From the NCBI GenBank assembly GCA_009594995.1, contig VOPR01000014.1:1-64000 (forward strand): a stretch of DNA of 64,000 bases. Reading direction: 5' to 3'. Shown here one piece after another: positions 45,581-54,430 of this stretch. Source of the DNA: Nitrospira sp. (GTDB lineage: Bacteria; Nitrospirota; Nitrospiria; Nitrospirales; Nitrospiraceae). Numbering within the stretch: position 1 is the first letter of the stretch; each line of letters begins with the position of its first letter. The translations under genes and the position numbers were made by a program. A model generated the notes under the pieces. It saw only the letters and a program-made list of their open reading frames with translations, was not told the DNA's origin and did no database searches.

Positions 45581-46558
45581 CTATTCTCTGATCGCATTCC
45601 GCCGTTTTTGGATGTACGCGTTTTTGACGGCCGTGTACAGATCCAGCGTAGCCTCTTCCACCCCTTGAAACTTTTCCAGGTTCAACGAGCGGTCGTTCAG
45701 GATTTCTTCGACCCGGCCACCGATCTGGGCAATCGACGACGTCGTCCGATTATGATGGGCAACCAGAGAGGGAATACCGTTCACCTCGATCATGGGAAAG
45801 ACCATCCAGTTGATCGGATTCAGCGCGATGTCTCCGACATACCCGACAAGATCCCGCAACGTAAACGGGGGCAGAAACGGCAACACGACGTATGGTCCCG
45901 GCTTTACGCCGTAATACCCCAGTGTCTGGCCGGTATCTTCCTCCGGCGTTGTGATGTTCATGTATTTCGCCACATCGACCAGCCCGCCCAGCCCGAAGGT
46001 GCTGTTGAGGAGGAACCGGCCGACTTCCGTGCCGGCGCCGGACAATTTTCCCTGGGCCAGGTTATTGATCAATCGCGAGGGAAACCGGATATTGTAAAAG
46101 AGATTACTGATACCAATTTGAACCGGGTTCGGCACTACTGCGTTATACCCCTGCGCCGCCGGCTTGAGCACCCACCGATCTACTTGCCGGTTAAACTCAA
46201 AAATCTTTGTATTGACCGGCTCCCAGGGGTCATATTCTTCTCCCCCTGCAGGCTCGTCGCTCTTGGCAAAGGGGTCGTAGAACGGATCCTCTGCCGGCTC
46301 AACCACCGGTTCCTTCACTACCTCAGGAGCGCTGGTGTTCGCCACCAGCACCACCTTTGTCGATAGCGACGGCGGTGCCCCGCTCGACGCCTCTGCTGGG
46401 CCAGCCGGCGAAACATCACCCCGTGCAGCAGACTGCCCTTCAGAGCCGGCATGTAACGTCGTTTGCGCCGGTCCACCGGCACATCCCACCATCAGCAACA
46501 GAGCCACCACAGACACTCCGCCAATGAACCGCCTCACGCTCACGCCTGTCCGATGCAC
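45581..46558 (-). CDS. MlaA/VacJ-like outer-membrane lipoprotein
   Basis: Removes phospholipids from the outer leaflet of the outer membrane. The 325-residue protein has a lipobox (LLLMVGCAGG), a ~90-residue low-complexity linker, then the MlaA domain: DPWEPVNTKIFEFNRQVDRW, GISNLFYNIRFPSRLINNLA, FLLNSTFGLGGLVDVAKY, TPEEDTGQTLGYYGVKPGPY and YVVLPFLPPFTLRDLVGYVG. GTG start at 46558 with AAGGAGG 4 nt upstream. No mlaBCDEF genes are near. Confidence 0.9.
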   Translation of the reverse strand: MHRTGVSVRRFIGGVSVVALLLMVGCAGGPAQTTLHAGSEGQSAARGDVSPAGPAEASSGAPPSLSTKVVLVANTSAPEVVKEPVVEPAEDPFYDPFAKSDEPAGGEEYDPWEPVNTKIFEFNRQVDRWVLKPAAQGYNAVVPNPVQIGISNLFYNIRFPSRLINNLAQGKLSGAGTEVGRFLLNSTFGLGGLVDVAKYMNITTPEEDTGQTLGYYGVKPGPYVVLPFLPPFTLRDLVGYVGDIALNPINWMVFPMIEVNGIPSLVAHHNRTTSSIAQIGGRVEEILNDRSLNLEKFQGVEEATLDLYTAVKNAYIQKRRNAIRE

Positions 46559-46775
46559 TATGCCTCCTTGCCGCTAGACCTCGACTCTGCCTCCTCGCCG
46601 TCTCGAAACCTTGCAGCGAGCGGACGCACTCTACCAGAATGTTCAGGCACTCGCCACAGACCGCTGCCCCCCTGAGCCTGGAGCAAGGGTTTCTCCCCTC
46701 TACGTGGTGCATCTTACCAATCGAGCTACGTATGAACAGAAAAAACACAGAAGGAGCCGGACATCGCCTGGAGTT

Positions 46776-47537
46776 TCAACGGCCGAGGACGGTCGAGAAA
46801 AACGCCGACAGTTTACCGAAATAGGCGCGCCCCCCGACCGATGGCACATCGTTGTGATCAGCCCCGTGCACGATATAGAACTCTTTGGGATCTTTCGCGA
46901 CGGCAAACGCCTGCTGGCCCAGTTCCAGCGGGATGATGTCATCGCGATTACCATGCACAAACAACTTGGGCAGTGAGAGATGCGGGAGGCGGTCCTCGAG
47001 CCGAAATGCGGCGCCCAACAGCCAATGCACCGGTAACCCCATGTAGTGGTGACGAGCGACCGCTTCGATCGAAGGAAAGCAGGATTCCAGCAAGAGCCCC
47101 ATCGCCGGGCGTTGCGTTGCCAACTCGCCGGCCACGGCCCCGCCCAAGGACCGGCCGAAGATCACCAGCCGTTCCGGTCTGACACGACGCACCCGCGTGA
47201 GATAGTCATAGGCCCCGATCGCATCTAGATAGAGTCCATCTTCCGAGGGCCGCCCCTGGCTTTTCCCATACCCTCGATAGTCGAACAGAAACACCGACAG
47301 CCCCAGGCGATGTAACGCGCGAAGGTTTTCCAGCCGATGGGTCATATTGCCGGCATTGCCATGACACCAGAGCAGCACCGCGGACGTGGCGGAGTTCTCC
47401 GCATACCAGCCGAACAGTTTCGTTCCATCGCCGGCCTGAAACCAGACATCCTCCAGCGGCACTCCGCCGGCGGCCGACCAGTCACGCTCCTCCCAGGGAT
47501 GTGGATGATAGACAAAGAATTGATCGAGCAGGCTCAT
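46776..47537 (-). CDS. Alpha/beta hydrolase
   Basis: A 253-residue hydrolase of the ABHD12/13-like serine hydrolase type. LLWCHGNAGNMTHRLENLRA carries the oxyanion HGN, IFGRSLGGAVAGELA the nucleophile serine, FVHGNRDDIIPLELG the aspartate and IVHGADHNDVPSVGG the histidine. All triad residues are present, unlike the protein at 20139. No signal peptide, but an amphipathic start is present. It is a short distance from the beta-barrel gene. Confidence 0.88.
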   Translation of the reverse strand: MSLLDQFFVYHPHPWEERDWSAAGGVPLEDVWFQAGDGTKLFGWYAENSATSAVLLWCHGNAGNMTHRLENLRALHRLGLSVFLFDYRGYGKSQGRPSEDGLYLDAIGAYDYLTRVRRVRPERLVIFGRSLGGAVAGELATQRPAMGLLLESCFPSIEAVARHHYMGLPVHWLLGAAFRLEDRLPHLSLPKLFVHGNRDDIIPLELGQQAFAVAKDPKEFYIVHGADHNDVPSVGGRAYFGKLSAFFSTVLGR

Positions 47538-47543
47538 GGCAGC

Positions 47544-48176
47544 TTAGAAGCGCAGTCCGACTCCGAATAGCCCGTAGTGGGCACGAAAATCTACCGCCAA
47601 CCCGTCCCAATGATAATTCGCGGAAAAATAGCGGTACTCACCGAAGACATAGACTTTCGGAGTGATCAGGACTTGGGCGCCGGCCAGATACTGGTATCCG
47701 AATGCGCGCGCCGAATCGAAATCTTTGTCGGCTCGTCCAATAATATTGGGATTCAGCAGGGTGCCGTGCGACCAGCCGCCGCCGATCCCGATATAGGGGG
47801 TCACCATTTTATCGGGATACCGGAGAATCAGGTTCAGCATCGTATTCAGCACCAGTAGGTTGGAACGCCCGGTGCCGTTGTTCTGCCCGTTCACGGTATT
47901 AGGAAAGGAGAGCGCACCGCCGTGGCCATATGAATCGATCTCAATGCCAAGCATCCGGCGGGTCGCATGAGGAAACAAGCCGATTTTCAGACCCGCGCCT
48001 CCACCCGGTTGGATAGAAGCCGGCACCGTGCTGCCCTGGTTGAAGAGATGCTGGTCCTTCGGCCAGCTTCCCAATAGGTACCCGCCCAAGTTTATTTCGC
48101 CGAATTCGGCGCTACCTGCAGAAAGCGGGAGTGAGAGTACCCCAAGCAGAATGACGGCTAAGATGAGACGCCACAT
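47544..48176 (-). CDS. Outer-membrane beta-barrel protein
   Basis: A 210-residue exported protein (signal WRLILAVILLGVLSLPLSAG). Alternating strands such as FGEINLGGYLLGSWPKDQHL, MLGIEIDSYGHGG, VTPYIGIGGGWSHGTLLNPN and VYVFGEYRYFSANYHWDGLA, and the closing YGLFGVGLRF, are typical of small OmpA/OmpW-like barrels. The ATG at 48176 is chosen since it starts a clean signal peptide; the reading to 48242 is not supported. Confidence 0.8.
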   Translation of the reverse strand: MWRLILAVILLGVLSLPLSAGSAEFGEINLGGYLLGSWPKDQHLFNQGSTVPASIQPGGGAGLKIGLFPHATRRMLGIEIDSYGHGGALSFPNTVNGQNNGTGRSNLLVLNTMLNLILRYPDKMVTPYIGIGGGWSHGTLLNPNIIGRADKDFDSARAFGYQYLAGAQVLITPKVYVFGEYRYFSANYHWDGLAVDFRAHYGLFGVGLRF

Positions 48177-48224
48177 ACACGTCGTACCGTACCATGCAGG
48201 AGGGAAGTGAACGAAGAAAGAAAA

Positions 48225-48259
48225 AAGGGTCTCCGGGAGCATCTCCCGAAGACCCTTTC
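48225..48259 (-). terminator. Intrinsic terminator after the TRL-like gene
   Basis: Stem arms at 48225-48240 and 48244-48259 around CAT pair over 16 positions with one mismatch (AAAGGGTCT and CGGGAG blocks). On the minus strand the stem is followed by TTTTTTC. Strong terminator. Confidence 0.85.
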
Positions 48260-48281
48260 CTCAGAGGGACAACGAGCGTGA

Positions 48282-48608
48282 TCAGCTGCCCTTAACGATC
48301 GTGCACCATTCGCCAAGGATGCCGAGGATGTTCTTCGCCGAGTGATCAACCGACGCCACCGTGGTGATTCCGCCGGCCGCTTTCGCCGCCGAGACGCTGG
48401 CATCACCCGTCGCTACCCAGCCCAGAATCGAGGTACCGCAGGCCTTACCTTCCTTCGTGGCGCTGTTGTGGGTCGTGGCCACATCGCCGTACTTCGTTTC
48501 ATTGTAGATTCCACCCGCCATCGGAGACGCCACGATCTGACAGCCCGTGAGGCTGAGATACGCTGCGCTGATCAGGCTCAGAGAAAACAAGACGGTCACC
48601 TTCTTCAT
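48282..48608 (-). CDS. TRL-like lipoprotein
   Basis: A 108-residue small exported protein with a lipobox (LSLTGCQIVASPM). The domain has GGIYNETKYGDVATTHNSAT, GTSILGWVATGDASVSAAKA and GGITTVASVDHSAKN, the TRL-like family pattern. GAGGGAGGACTT precedes the ATG at 48608. A strong terminator follows 23 nt after the stop, so it is monocistronic. Function unknown. Confidence 0.85.
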   Translation of the reverse strand: MKKVTVLFSLSLISAAYLSLTGCQIVASPMAGGIYNETKYGDVATTHNSATKEGKACGTSILGWVATGDASVSAAKAAGGITTVASVDHSAKNILGILGEWCTIVKGS

Positions 48609-48779
48609 AAGTCCTCCCTCTCGAGGTTAGTTGATGGCGCCCACCAAGTTGGGGCTCTACGTGGCGGGAGTATAGGTAACCTGTCCAGGCTTGTCAATCG
48701 CAAAGCCGGCCAGGCGAGGCAAGATCCCGCCCAGCCGTACAAACCCTAGGGCCGTACGGCTCCTGTCGCTGCAGGCGTC

Positions 48780-50735
48780 CTAGAAAAACGCCTGTACGGT
48801 GAACAGGACGTCATTGTCGTGATCGCGATGGCTATACTCTAGGCGAAGCGCCCAATTCTGGGCGAGTGTATACCGTTGTCCGACCGACCAACGCACCTCG
48901 TCGGATTTATCCCCTAGCGCATACCGCAGATAGCTGGTCGACGCCAGCAGACGCCACCGCTCAGCGAGGTCGGCATAGAAACCGACCGATGCGCCACCCC
49001 CGACGCGATGCCGCTCCTCATAGGCGCGGCTGTAGTTCCCCTCCACTTCGGCAAATGCAAAAAACACTTCGCGCCGGAGCAGATGCGTTTCAGTTGCCGC
49101 GCCGATACCTCCATTGAAACCCCAGTTGCTGCACAGCTGGCAACCGCCATGCCTGATCGTGTTCATTCCCACATTCAACTTCCACGACGGCGCGCGAAAC
49201 AGGCTGTCGATGGGAGACAGCGACAACACGTTCATCAAGGTCGCCCGTTCAATCCTGGTCTGATCGGCCCGGTTGTAGTGACGCAGGCTGATTGAGCCGA
49301 CCTCGATCTGCGCGTCCGGCGTGTAGCCGGGCTCGGGATCGAGCAAATCATGGTAGGCCGCTCGCACACTGATCTCTTCAAAGGTATCGTTGTTGCGCCA
49401 GCCTCCCCCCAGACTCGCGCGCGAGGTGCGATGCCCTGATTCCGGTTGGGTGGCGAAGGGCAAAATGGACAGATCCTCGGAGGGAATGCGCAGGAGACTC
49501 CGCGCAGTTAGGAGCTGCCGATTGTGCTCTCGGGCTGACGTCGCCTGCGCCTCATCACGCTCACCTGTGTACCGGACATAGTCCGATGCTACATCTAAGA
49601 CGAACGCCTGGCGTGACAACGGCAAACTCCGCACGTCATCCGACTGCGTGGCCGCTACATCGTGCACTAACCGTTTGACCAGCCCCTGTTCAGAAATCGT
49701 GAGATGTTCTCGTTTGCGGCGAATGAGGGTGACGCGTGACGGGCGAAAGGCGATGTCCGTCACCAGTCCCGGCTGATCCGCGAGCAGACGAACGGTGTCT
49801 GCAGGAATGGTCCAAAAGCGGAACTTCTCGGTCAGGCGTAACGACGGGTCGGCAAATTCCAGCAACGACAACAGATGGTAGGAGCAATTTTCCTTGAAGA
49901 AGAAATAATCAAATGACGCATTCCCGAGTTCCCACGCGTGCATGAGCAAGCGCCGGATCTGGGGCCCATCAAAATTCAGCCGATACTCCCAGATATCTCG
50001 ATTTTCGATATCCCGATATTCCTGCACCTTAAGGTAGTACGGAATCGTCGAAAAATACCCGCTGTATCCGCCGAAAATGCCGCGTATCGGATACGCCAAT
50101 CCTTCATCTTTGGGCACATCCGCGGCGAAATTGATGGTGTAAGCCAAAATGCGGGTGTGCGGTGTCTGTCCCTCCTGATCGACGCGGAGCAGCGTATGAC
50201 CGAACATGGACGCCGGATTGTTCATGAAGGCCGACGGAAACACGAGCGTAATGGATCGGGCATGAAACTCCTCGATCCATCGTTCAAACCGTTCGCAGGG
50301 CATGGGCGGCAGCTGGGCCGGATCAAAACCAAGACGCTCTTGGAGCCAAGCATACCGCGCGACGAACGCACACTGCGCCGGCTGTTTGGAACGCCCGATC
50401 AGCTCTGCTGAAAAAAACTGTCTCAGCGTCGCACCGAGTTCAGCCTGAGGATCGGTTTTGCCATTGGGAGACAGGAAGAACCCTGGATCATCCTGCTCGC
50501 TTGTATACCCGCCGAATAGACTCGCACGATAGTGGAGCAGGAGGTGCCATTCACGCTCGTTCGCCAATTGAGCGTGGTGAGCCCGCTGAAGAAGTTCTGA
50601 CAGATACGGGGCAGGCGGCTCTTGCGCCTCGACGGAGGTCGCGAACAGAAGACCGGCCAGGAGGATCAACAGAATATGCACGATCGGGAGGAGTAGAACG
50701 CACAGGGCTCCGGCCAATGACCGGAGCCCTGGCAT
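48780..50735 (-). CDS. DUF4105 (Lnb-like) membrane-associated protein
   Basis: A 651-residue exported protein with an N-terminal signal/anchor (SLAGALCVLLLPIVHILLIL). The DUF4105 domain has RASLFGGYTSEQDDPGFFLS, LVFPSAFMNNPASMFGHTLL, FAADVPKDEGLAYPIRGIFG and YFFFKENCSYHLLSLLEFAD, where His and Cys could be catalytic. The C-terminal half is barrel-like, ending LEYSHRDHDNDVLFTVQAFF. Relatives (Lnb) are linked to lipoprotein N-acylation. The ATG at 50735 is used; the reading to 50792 overlaps the previous gene. No Shine-Dalgarno is seen. Confidence 0.82.
   Translation of the reverse strand: MPGLRSLAGALCVLLLPIVHILLILLAGLLFATSVEAQEPPAPYLSELLQRAHHAQLANEREWHLLLHYRASLFGGYTSEQDDPGFFLSPNGKTDPQAELGATLRQFFSAELIGRSKQPAQCAFVARYAWLQERLGFDPAQLPPMPCERFERWIEEFHARSITLVFPSAFMNNPASMFGHTLLRVDQEGQTPHTRILAYTINFAADVPKDEGLAYPIRGIFGGYSGYFSTIPYYLKVQEYRDIENRDIWEYRLNFDGPQIRRLLMHAWELGNASFDYFFFKENCSYHLLSLLEFADPSLRLTEKFRFWTIPADTVRLLADQPGLVTDIAFRPSRVTLIRRKREHLTISEQGLVKRLVHDVAATQSDDVRSLPLSRQAFVLDVASDYVRYTGERDEAQATSAREHNRQLLTARSLLRIPSEDLSILPFATQPESGHRTSRASLGGGWRNNDTFEEISVRAAYHDLLDPEPGYTPDAQIEVGSISLRHYNRADQTRIERATLMNVLSLSPIDSLFRAPSWKLNVGMNTIRHGGCQLCSNWGFNGGIGAATETHLLRREVFFAFAEVEGNYSRAYEERHRVGGGASVGFYADLAERWRLLASTSYLRYALGDKSDEVRWSVGQRYTLAQNWALRLEYSHRDHDNDVLFTVQAFF
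50704..50730 (-). terminator. Hairpin after the DUF3015 gene, inside the Lnb-like start
   Basis: AGGGCTCCGG and CCGGAGCCCT form a perfect 10-bp stem around a 7-nt loop. It lies after the DUF3015 stop and overlaps codons 3-11 of the next gene. No T-tract follows, so it may pause translation of the downstream gene rather than stop transcription. Confidence 0.5.
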
Positions 50736-50742
50736 GAATCGA

Positions 50743-51252
50743 TTAGCGGCTGACCGCTTGGGCGAGGACAGGGCTCTTGGAAACCGCGTCATTCAAGGTC
50801 TTCACCAGTGCCACCGACGAAGTTTCACCGTCCTGAACCAGAGTCGTATAACGCTCCTGGGTCAAGGCGAAGAAGGCCGCATGCTGCTCGCTGGGCACGC
50901 CCATGAGCGTCGCCAGGGAGGCCAAGTGCTCGCCCTTCCCCTGCGCCATTTCCTGCGTCAGGTTCTCGAAATTCAACAGCGCGAACATCGTGGTCTTCTG
51001 GTCCGCCATGACCTGACCATCATTGGTACAGCCTGACGTGCCGGAGCTGATACCGAACGTGCCGCTGCCGAAGGTTCCGTTGGTCGTCGCCATCATAACC
51101 TGCGGCGCAATGTTCTTCTGATTCTTATAGTCTGCCCAGGCCAACTTTCCCAGACCACAACCCGGTCCGGTATCAGGATTGGCCGCCATGGCCAAACCGG
51201 CCTGTGACGCGACCGCAACCACACCCAATGCAACGATGAATTGTCTCAGCAT
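50743..51252 (-). CDS. DUF3015-family secreted protein
   Basis: A 169-residue exported protein (signal LRQFIVALGVVAVASQAGLA). The mature part contains GPGCGLGKLAWADYKNQKNI, MMATTNGTFGSGTFGISSGT and VQDGETSSVALVKTLNDAVS, typical of DUF3015. Two cysteines (GCGLG, SGCTND) may form a disulfide. GAGGAGGACTT precedes the ATG at 51252. The longer reading to 51459 has no signal support. Role unknown. Confidence 0.85.
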   Translation of the reverse strand: MLRQFIVALGVVAVASQAGLAMAANPDTGPGCGLGKLAWADYKNQKNIAPQVMMATTNGTFGSGTFGISSGTSGCTNDGQVMADQKTTMFALLNFENLTQEMAQGKGEHLASLATLMGVPSEQHAAFFALTQERYTTLVQDGETSSVALVKTLNDAVSKSPVLAQAVSR

Positions 51253-51382
51253 AAGTCCTCCTCCTCTCAACAAGTGAATGACTCCGCCCTCTCGGCCATC
51301 CATTGATAGGACAACCTTCCGCATTATAGCCAACCCTTTTACATCATGTAGAGCAAAAAATCCGGCGCACGGCCCGCGCCTC

Positions 51383-51883
51383 TCACTCCGCTCGATCAGC
51401 CAGCATGATGTGTTCTGTTTTAATAGACTCGGGATGCAGCACGAGCAGACCAACCGCACGCGGCAGGTGAAACCGTTTCCGCCCGGCCGAACCGGGATTG
51501 AACAACAGTACGCCCTCGCACCATTCCGCCTTCGGCTGGTGGGTATGTCCGTACACGCAGACCGCCGGGCTCGCTCGCTTCAAAAAAGAGGCGCCGTCGC
51601 GCGTCAACTTTCCTTTTTCATACAGCCGGTGATAGACGGCAATCCGGCGGCCGGCCAATTCAATCACCTGTTCTACAGGAATGCCGCTTGCTTCGAATCC
51701 ATCCACATTGCCGGAGACAACCGTCACCGGAGCGATCTGTTCTAATTGCGCAATGACATCACCTTGCCCGATATCACCGGCATGCAGAATATGCTCCACT
51801 CCGGCAAAGTGGTGAATGATCGACCGGTCGAACAGCCCATGCGTATCCGAGATGACCCCGATGCGCATTCCCGCTTCTCGCAT
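51383..51883 (-). CDS. Metallophosphoesterase, YfcE-like
   Basis: A 166-residue phosphodiesterase of the MJ0936/YfcE type. Metal ligand motifs are ISDTHG, HAGDIG, VSGNVDG and YGHTHQP, all present. The ATG at 51883 overlaps the stop of the M48 gene as TAATG, so translation is coupled; an ATG at 51868 (MRIGVI) is possible. In vivo substrate unknown. Confidence 0.88.
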   Translation of the reverse strand: MREAGMRIGVISDTHGLFDRSIIHHFAGVEHILHAGDIGQGDVIAQLEQIAPVTVVSGNVDGFEASGIPVEQVIELAGRRIAVYHRLYEKGKLTRDGASFLKRASPAVCVYGHTHQPKAEWCEGVLLFNPGSAGRKRFHLPRAVGLLVLHPESIKTEHIMLADRAE

Positions 51884-53016
51884 TACTTCTTGGCCTCAGG
51901 TGCTCCCAGCGAGTCCTGGACGGTCTTCCATTCGAAGGTGAACGGTTCGGGATCCCGTTTGGGCAACGCCGCCAGCTCTGCCTTCAATCGTTCCGCACGG
52001 CCCGCACTCATCGGGTGAGTGGAAAAAAGCTCGACGCGTTCCTTGTCTTTCTCTGAAAGACGTTCAAAAAACCGGATCATGCCGTCAGGGGCGATTCGCG
52101 CATCGGACAGGAGCCGTATCCCGGTGACATCAGCTTCCGTCTCCTGGGCGCGACCGAACTTCAGCGTCGCCAACTCCATTCCCAACTGCTTGGCCATGCC
52201 GGTCAAGCCCTGTTGGTCCCCCAGCACAATACCCACTACCGCCGCCAGCCCCAGCATTTTGACGATGCGCTCCAGGCCGTGCCGCTGCAGCACATGGTTT
52301 AGTTCATGACTCAGCACCCCGGCCACTTCTTCCCCACTCTCCGCCTTTTTCATCAATCCAGTGAACACCACGACATAGCCTCCCGGCAGTGCGAAGGCAT
52401 TCACCACTGGACTTTGCACGACGGAGACCTGAAATTTATACGGATTGTTGGGAATCTTTTCCGTCAGTCGATGCGTCATCTCCTGGACGGCGCCGACCGC
52501 AGGACCATCCTTCAACACCGTTTCCTTGGCCAGAAAATCCTGATACACGGTTTCGCCCAACTTCTGTTCCCATTCGATGGGGATTCTCGCCACCGCCCAC
52601 TCGACCATGAGATCCGTCCCGAACCACAACAACAGGCCCAGACCGACCACGATCCCAACTGTGCTACCCCACAAAAGACGATGGCTGTGACGGGCGCGCC
52701 TGACTTGCTGGGCCGCTCGTTCCAAATGCGCCGTCAACTCTGACGGGGCCGCGCGACGGAACGCGACAATCAGGGCAGGATCTTTCACGTACAACGTCCG
52801 GGCACTCGAACCCGTTCCCCACGTCACCACCAGCTGGTCATGGTCCAGCCCGCCGGCCTCGACCGTCATATCCGCGAACAACACGACCTGCTCGAGGAGC
52901 GGGGCATCACCCGCCGGACTGACGCGAAGGCCGTCCGCAGACAGCGCAACTATGCAGGGCGCGCCCGCCGCCGGCAAACCATCACCGAAACAGAGTGCGT
53001 TGGGAATAGGGTTCAT
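51883..53016 (-). CDS. M48-family membrane metalloprotease
   Basis: A 377-residue protein with a soluble N-terminal part (residues 1-120, resembling a lipid/beta domain), one transmembrane helix (LLWGSTVGIVVGLGLLLWFG) and an M48 peptidase domain with zinc motif LSHELNHVLQRHG and third ligand in AQETEADVTGIRLL. AFALPGGYVVVFTGLMKKA is the conserved M48 block. It probably degrades misfolded envelope proteins. It is coupled to the phosphodiesterase gene. Confidence 0.92.
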   Translation of the reverse strand: MNPIPNALCFGDGLPAAGAPCIVALSADGLRVSPAGDAPLLEQVVLFADMTVEAGGLDHDQLVVTWGTGSSARTLYVKDPALIVAFRRAAPSELTAHLERAAQQVRRARHSHRLLWGSTVGIVVGLGLLLWFGTDLMVEWAVARIPIEWEQKLGETVYQDFLAKETVLKDGPAVGAVQEMTHRLTEKIPNNPYKFQVSVVQSPVVNAFALPGGYVVVFTGLMKKAESGEEVAGVLSHELNHVLQRHGLERIVKMLGLAAVVGIVLGDQQGLTGMAKQLGMELATLKFGRAQETEADVTGIRLLSDARIAPDGMIRFFERLSEKDKERVELFSTHPMSAGRAERLKAELAALPKRDPEPFTFEWKTVQDSLGAPEAKK

Positions 53017-53056
53017 CGGCCTTGGACTTTCCTCATGAAGAAGTATCGCCCGTGAA

Positions 53057-53180
53057 GCGGGCGTTCAAAACGGCGACCAACGCGGCCGCAGGCGAGAAAA
53101 AACCGGAGGCGTACCCTCTGGGGTACGTTGAGGATTTTTTCGAACCGAGAACAAAGTTGGCAGGCGTTTTCAGCGCCCGC
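53057..53180. repeat. Long-hairpin intergenic repeat, copy B
   Basis: Two arms of exactly 60 bp (53057-53116 and 53121-53180) with a 4-nt TCTG loop pair at 38 of 60 positions. Best matches are the tips (GCGGGCG) and the centre (GCGTACCC with GGGTACG). It lies between the M48 gene start and the end of the next minus-strand gene, and shares its blocks with copy A at 21985-22103. Confidence 0.75.
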
Positions 53181-53190
53181 CATTCAGCCG

Positions 53191-53874
53191 TTACTCGGAA
53201 ACGGGAATGAACTGTCGTATCCAATTCCCAAAACTGCCGGGATTACGGCTTTGGATATAGACGATACCGGGACCGCGGAAGCGGCACACCAGGCCTTCGC
53301 CCGAGGTCAGGCTGGCGATCCACCCGGAGGACGCCTTTTCAATGTTGTACGTCGTGGTGGAGGTCCAGGCCACCAGGTGGCTGTTGTCCACAATGTACTC
53401 CTCGTTCGGCTTCAGCTCGATTTTATGGATGGCGCCGAAACTGTTGAGGATCAGCTGACCGATCCCGCCGATCTTCAGAATAAAAAACCCTTCGCCGCCC
53501 AGCAGGCCACGCGTGAGGCTTTGCATCTTACTTTCGATCTTCACGCCCTCTGCACCGGCCAGAAACCCGTCTTTCTGCACCATGTATTCATTCACGCCGT
53601 CGAGTTCGAGCAGCACGATCTCGCCGGGGACCGTCGGCGCCAACAGGACTTCTCCCGCTCCACGGCTGGCCCGCAAGGTCTGGAAGAAAAACTTTTCGCC
53701 GCTCAGCATCTTCCGCGAGAGGGCCCCCAGAAACCCGCCTTCCATCTTGCTCTCGATATCGATGGTCGGCGAGGCGGCCACCATCGCGCCGGACTCAGCC
53801 TTCACCGTCTCGCTGGCATCCAGATTTACACGCACCATCGGAAATGCCCCGGGATACAGAATCTCACACTTCAT
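53191..53874 (-). CDS. TIGR00266/AIM24-family protein
   Basis: A 227-residue protein of the AIM24-like beta-fold. MKCEILYPGAFPMVRVNLDA, VAASPTIDIESKMEGGFLGA, MLSGEKFFFQTLRA and SFGAIHKIELKPNEEYIVDN mark the TIGR00266 family. GAAGGGAGTGG lies before the ATG at 53874. The stop lies next to a long-hairpin repeat. Function unknown; homologues are often near membrane-stress genes. Confidence 0.9.
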   Translation of the reverse strand: MKCEILYPGAFPMVRVNLDASETVKAESGAMVAASPTIDIESKMEGGFLGALSRKMLSGEKFFFQTLRASRGAGEVLLAPTVPGEIVLLELDGVNEYMVQKDGFLAGAEGVKIESKMQSLTRGLLGGEGFFILKIGGIGQLILNSFGAIHKIELKPNEEYIVDNSHLVAWTSTTTYNIEKASSGWIASLTSGEGLVCRFRGPGIVYIQSRNPGSFGNWIRQFIPVSE

Positions 53875-54097
53875 CGACCACTCCCTTCGTGAAACCACAG
53901 CCCCTGATGATTCGGACGATTCTGTGGAATGTCCCCCGTCCTGTCAAGCAGGCCGTTGATATGGCCCACCACCGCCCCTCGCTCAAGATCGGTGGGGTTT
54001 CTGCCGATAGAGCCCAAATGGATGCCCTCCGTTCTGAGGGGCGACCGGCATCATCGGTCTCACGGCTCAACGCACCGAACGGAGACGAGAGCCTCGC

Positions 54098-54430
54098 ATG
54101 AAACGAGTCGTGATCGAAGAACTCACCCCGGGCATGATCCTGGCGAAACCCGTCACCAACAGCACGGGATTAGTCGTGCTCCCCGCCGGGGCTGAGTTAG
54201 ACGACGCGACGCTCTCCCGCCTCCAACGTCTGGGCTTGACCTCGATCTACGTCGAAGGAGAGGCCGGCGACGCGAGCGGCAAGACTCTCGCCGAACTGGA
54301 AGCCGAGCTCGAGCACCGCTTCCGGCGGGTGATCGACGACCCCATTCAACACCAGCTCCGCGAAGCCATTCGCCTGCAACTCCGAGCGACCCATGGAGTG
54401 GCCGACAGTCCGGAGGCGCCGACCACATGA
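54098..54430 (+). CDS. Small HD-GYP-N-like (DUF3391-type) regulatory protein
   Basis: A 110-residue protein. MKRVVIEELTPGMILAKPVT, GLVVLPAGAELDDATLSRLQ and RLGLTSIYVEGE match the N-terminal domain found before HD-GYP phosphodiesterases; the HD-GYP part is absent. A charged helix follows. Its stop overlaps the ATG of the HDOD gene by ATGA, indicating co-translation. Confidence 0.72.
   Translation: MKRVVIEELTPGMILAKPVTNSTGLVVLPAGAELDDATLSRLQRLGLTSIYVEGEAGDASGKTLAELEAELEHRFRRVIDDPIQHQLREAIRLQLRATHGVADSPEAPTT

Noticed and set aside
53875..54097. Possible c-di-GMP riboswitch before the HD-GYP-N-like gene
   Set aside because: Short GC stems (CCACCG with CGGTGG, GCCCTC with GAGGGGC) are present but the GEMM consensus is not.
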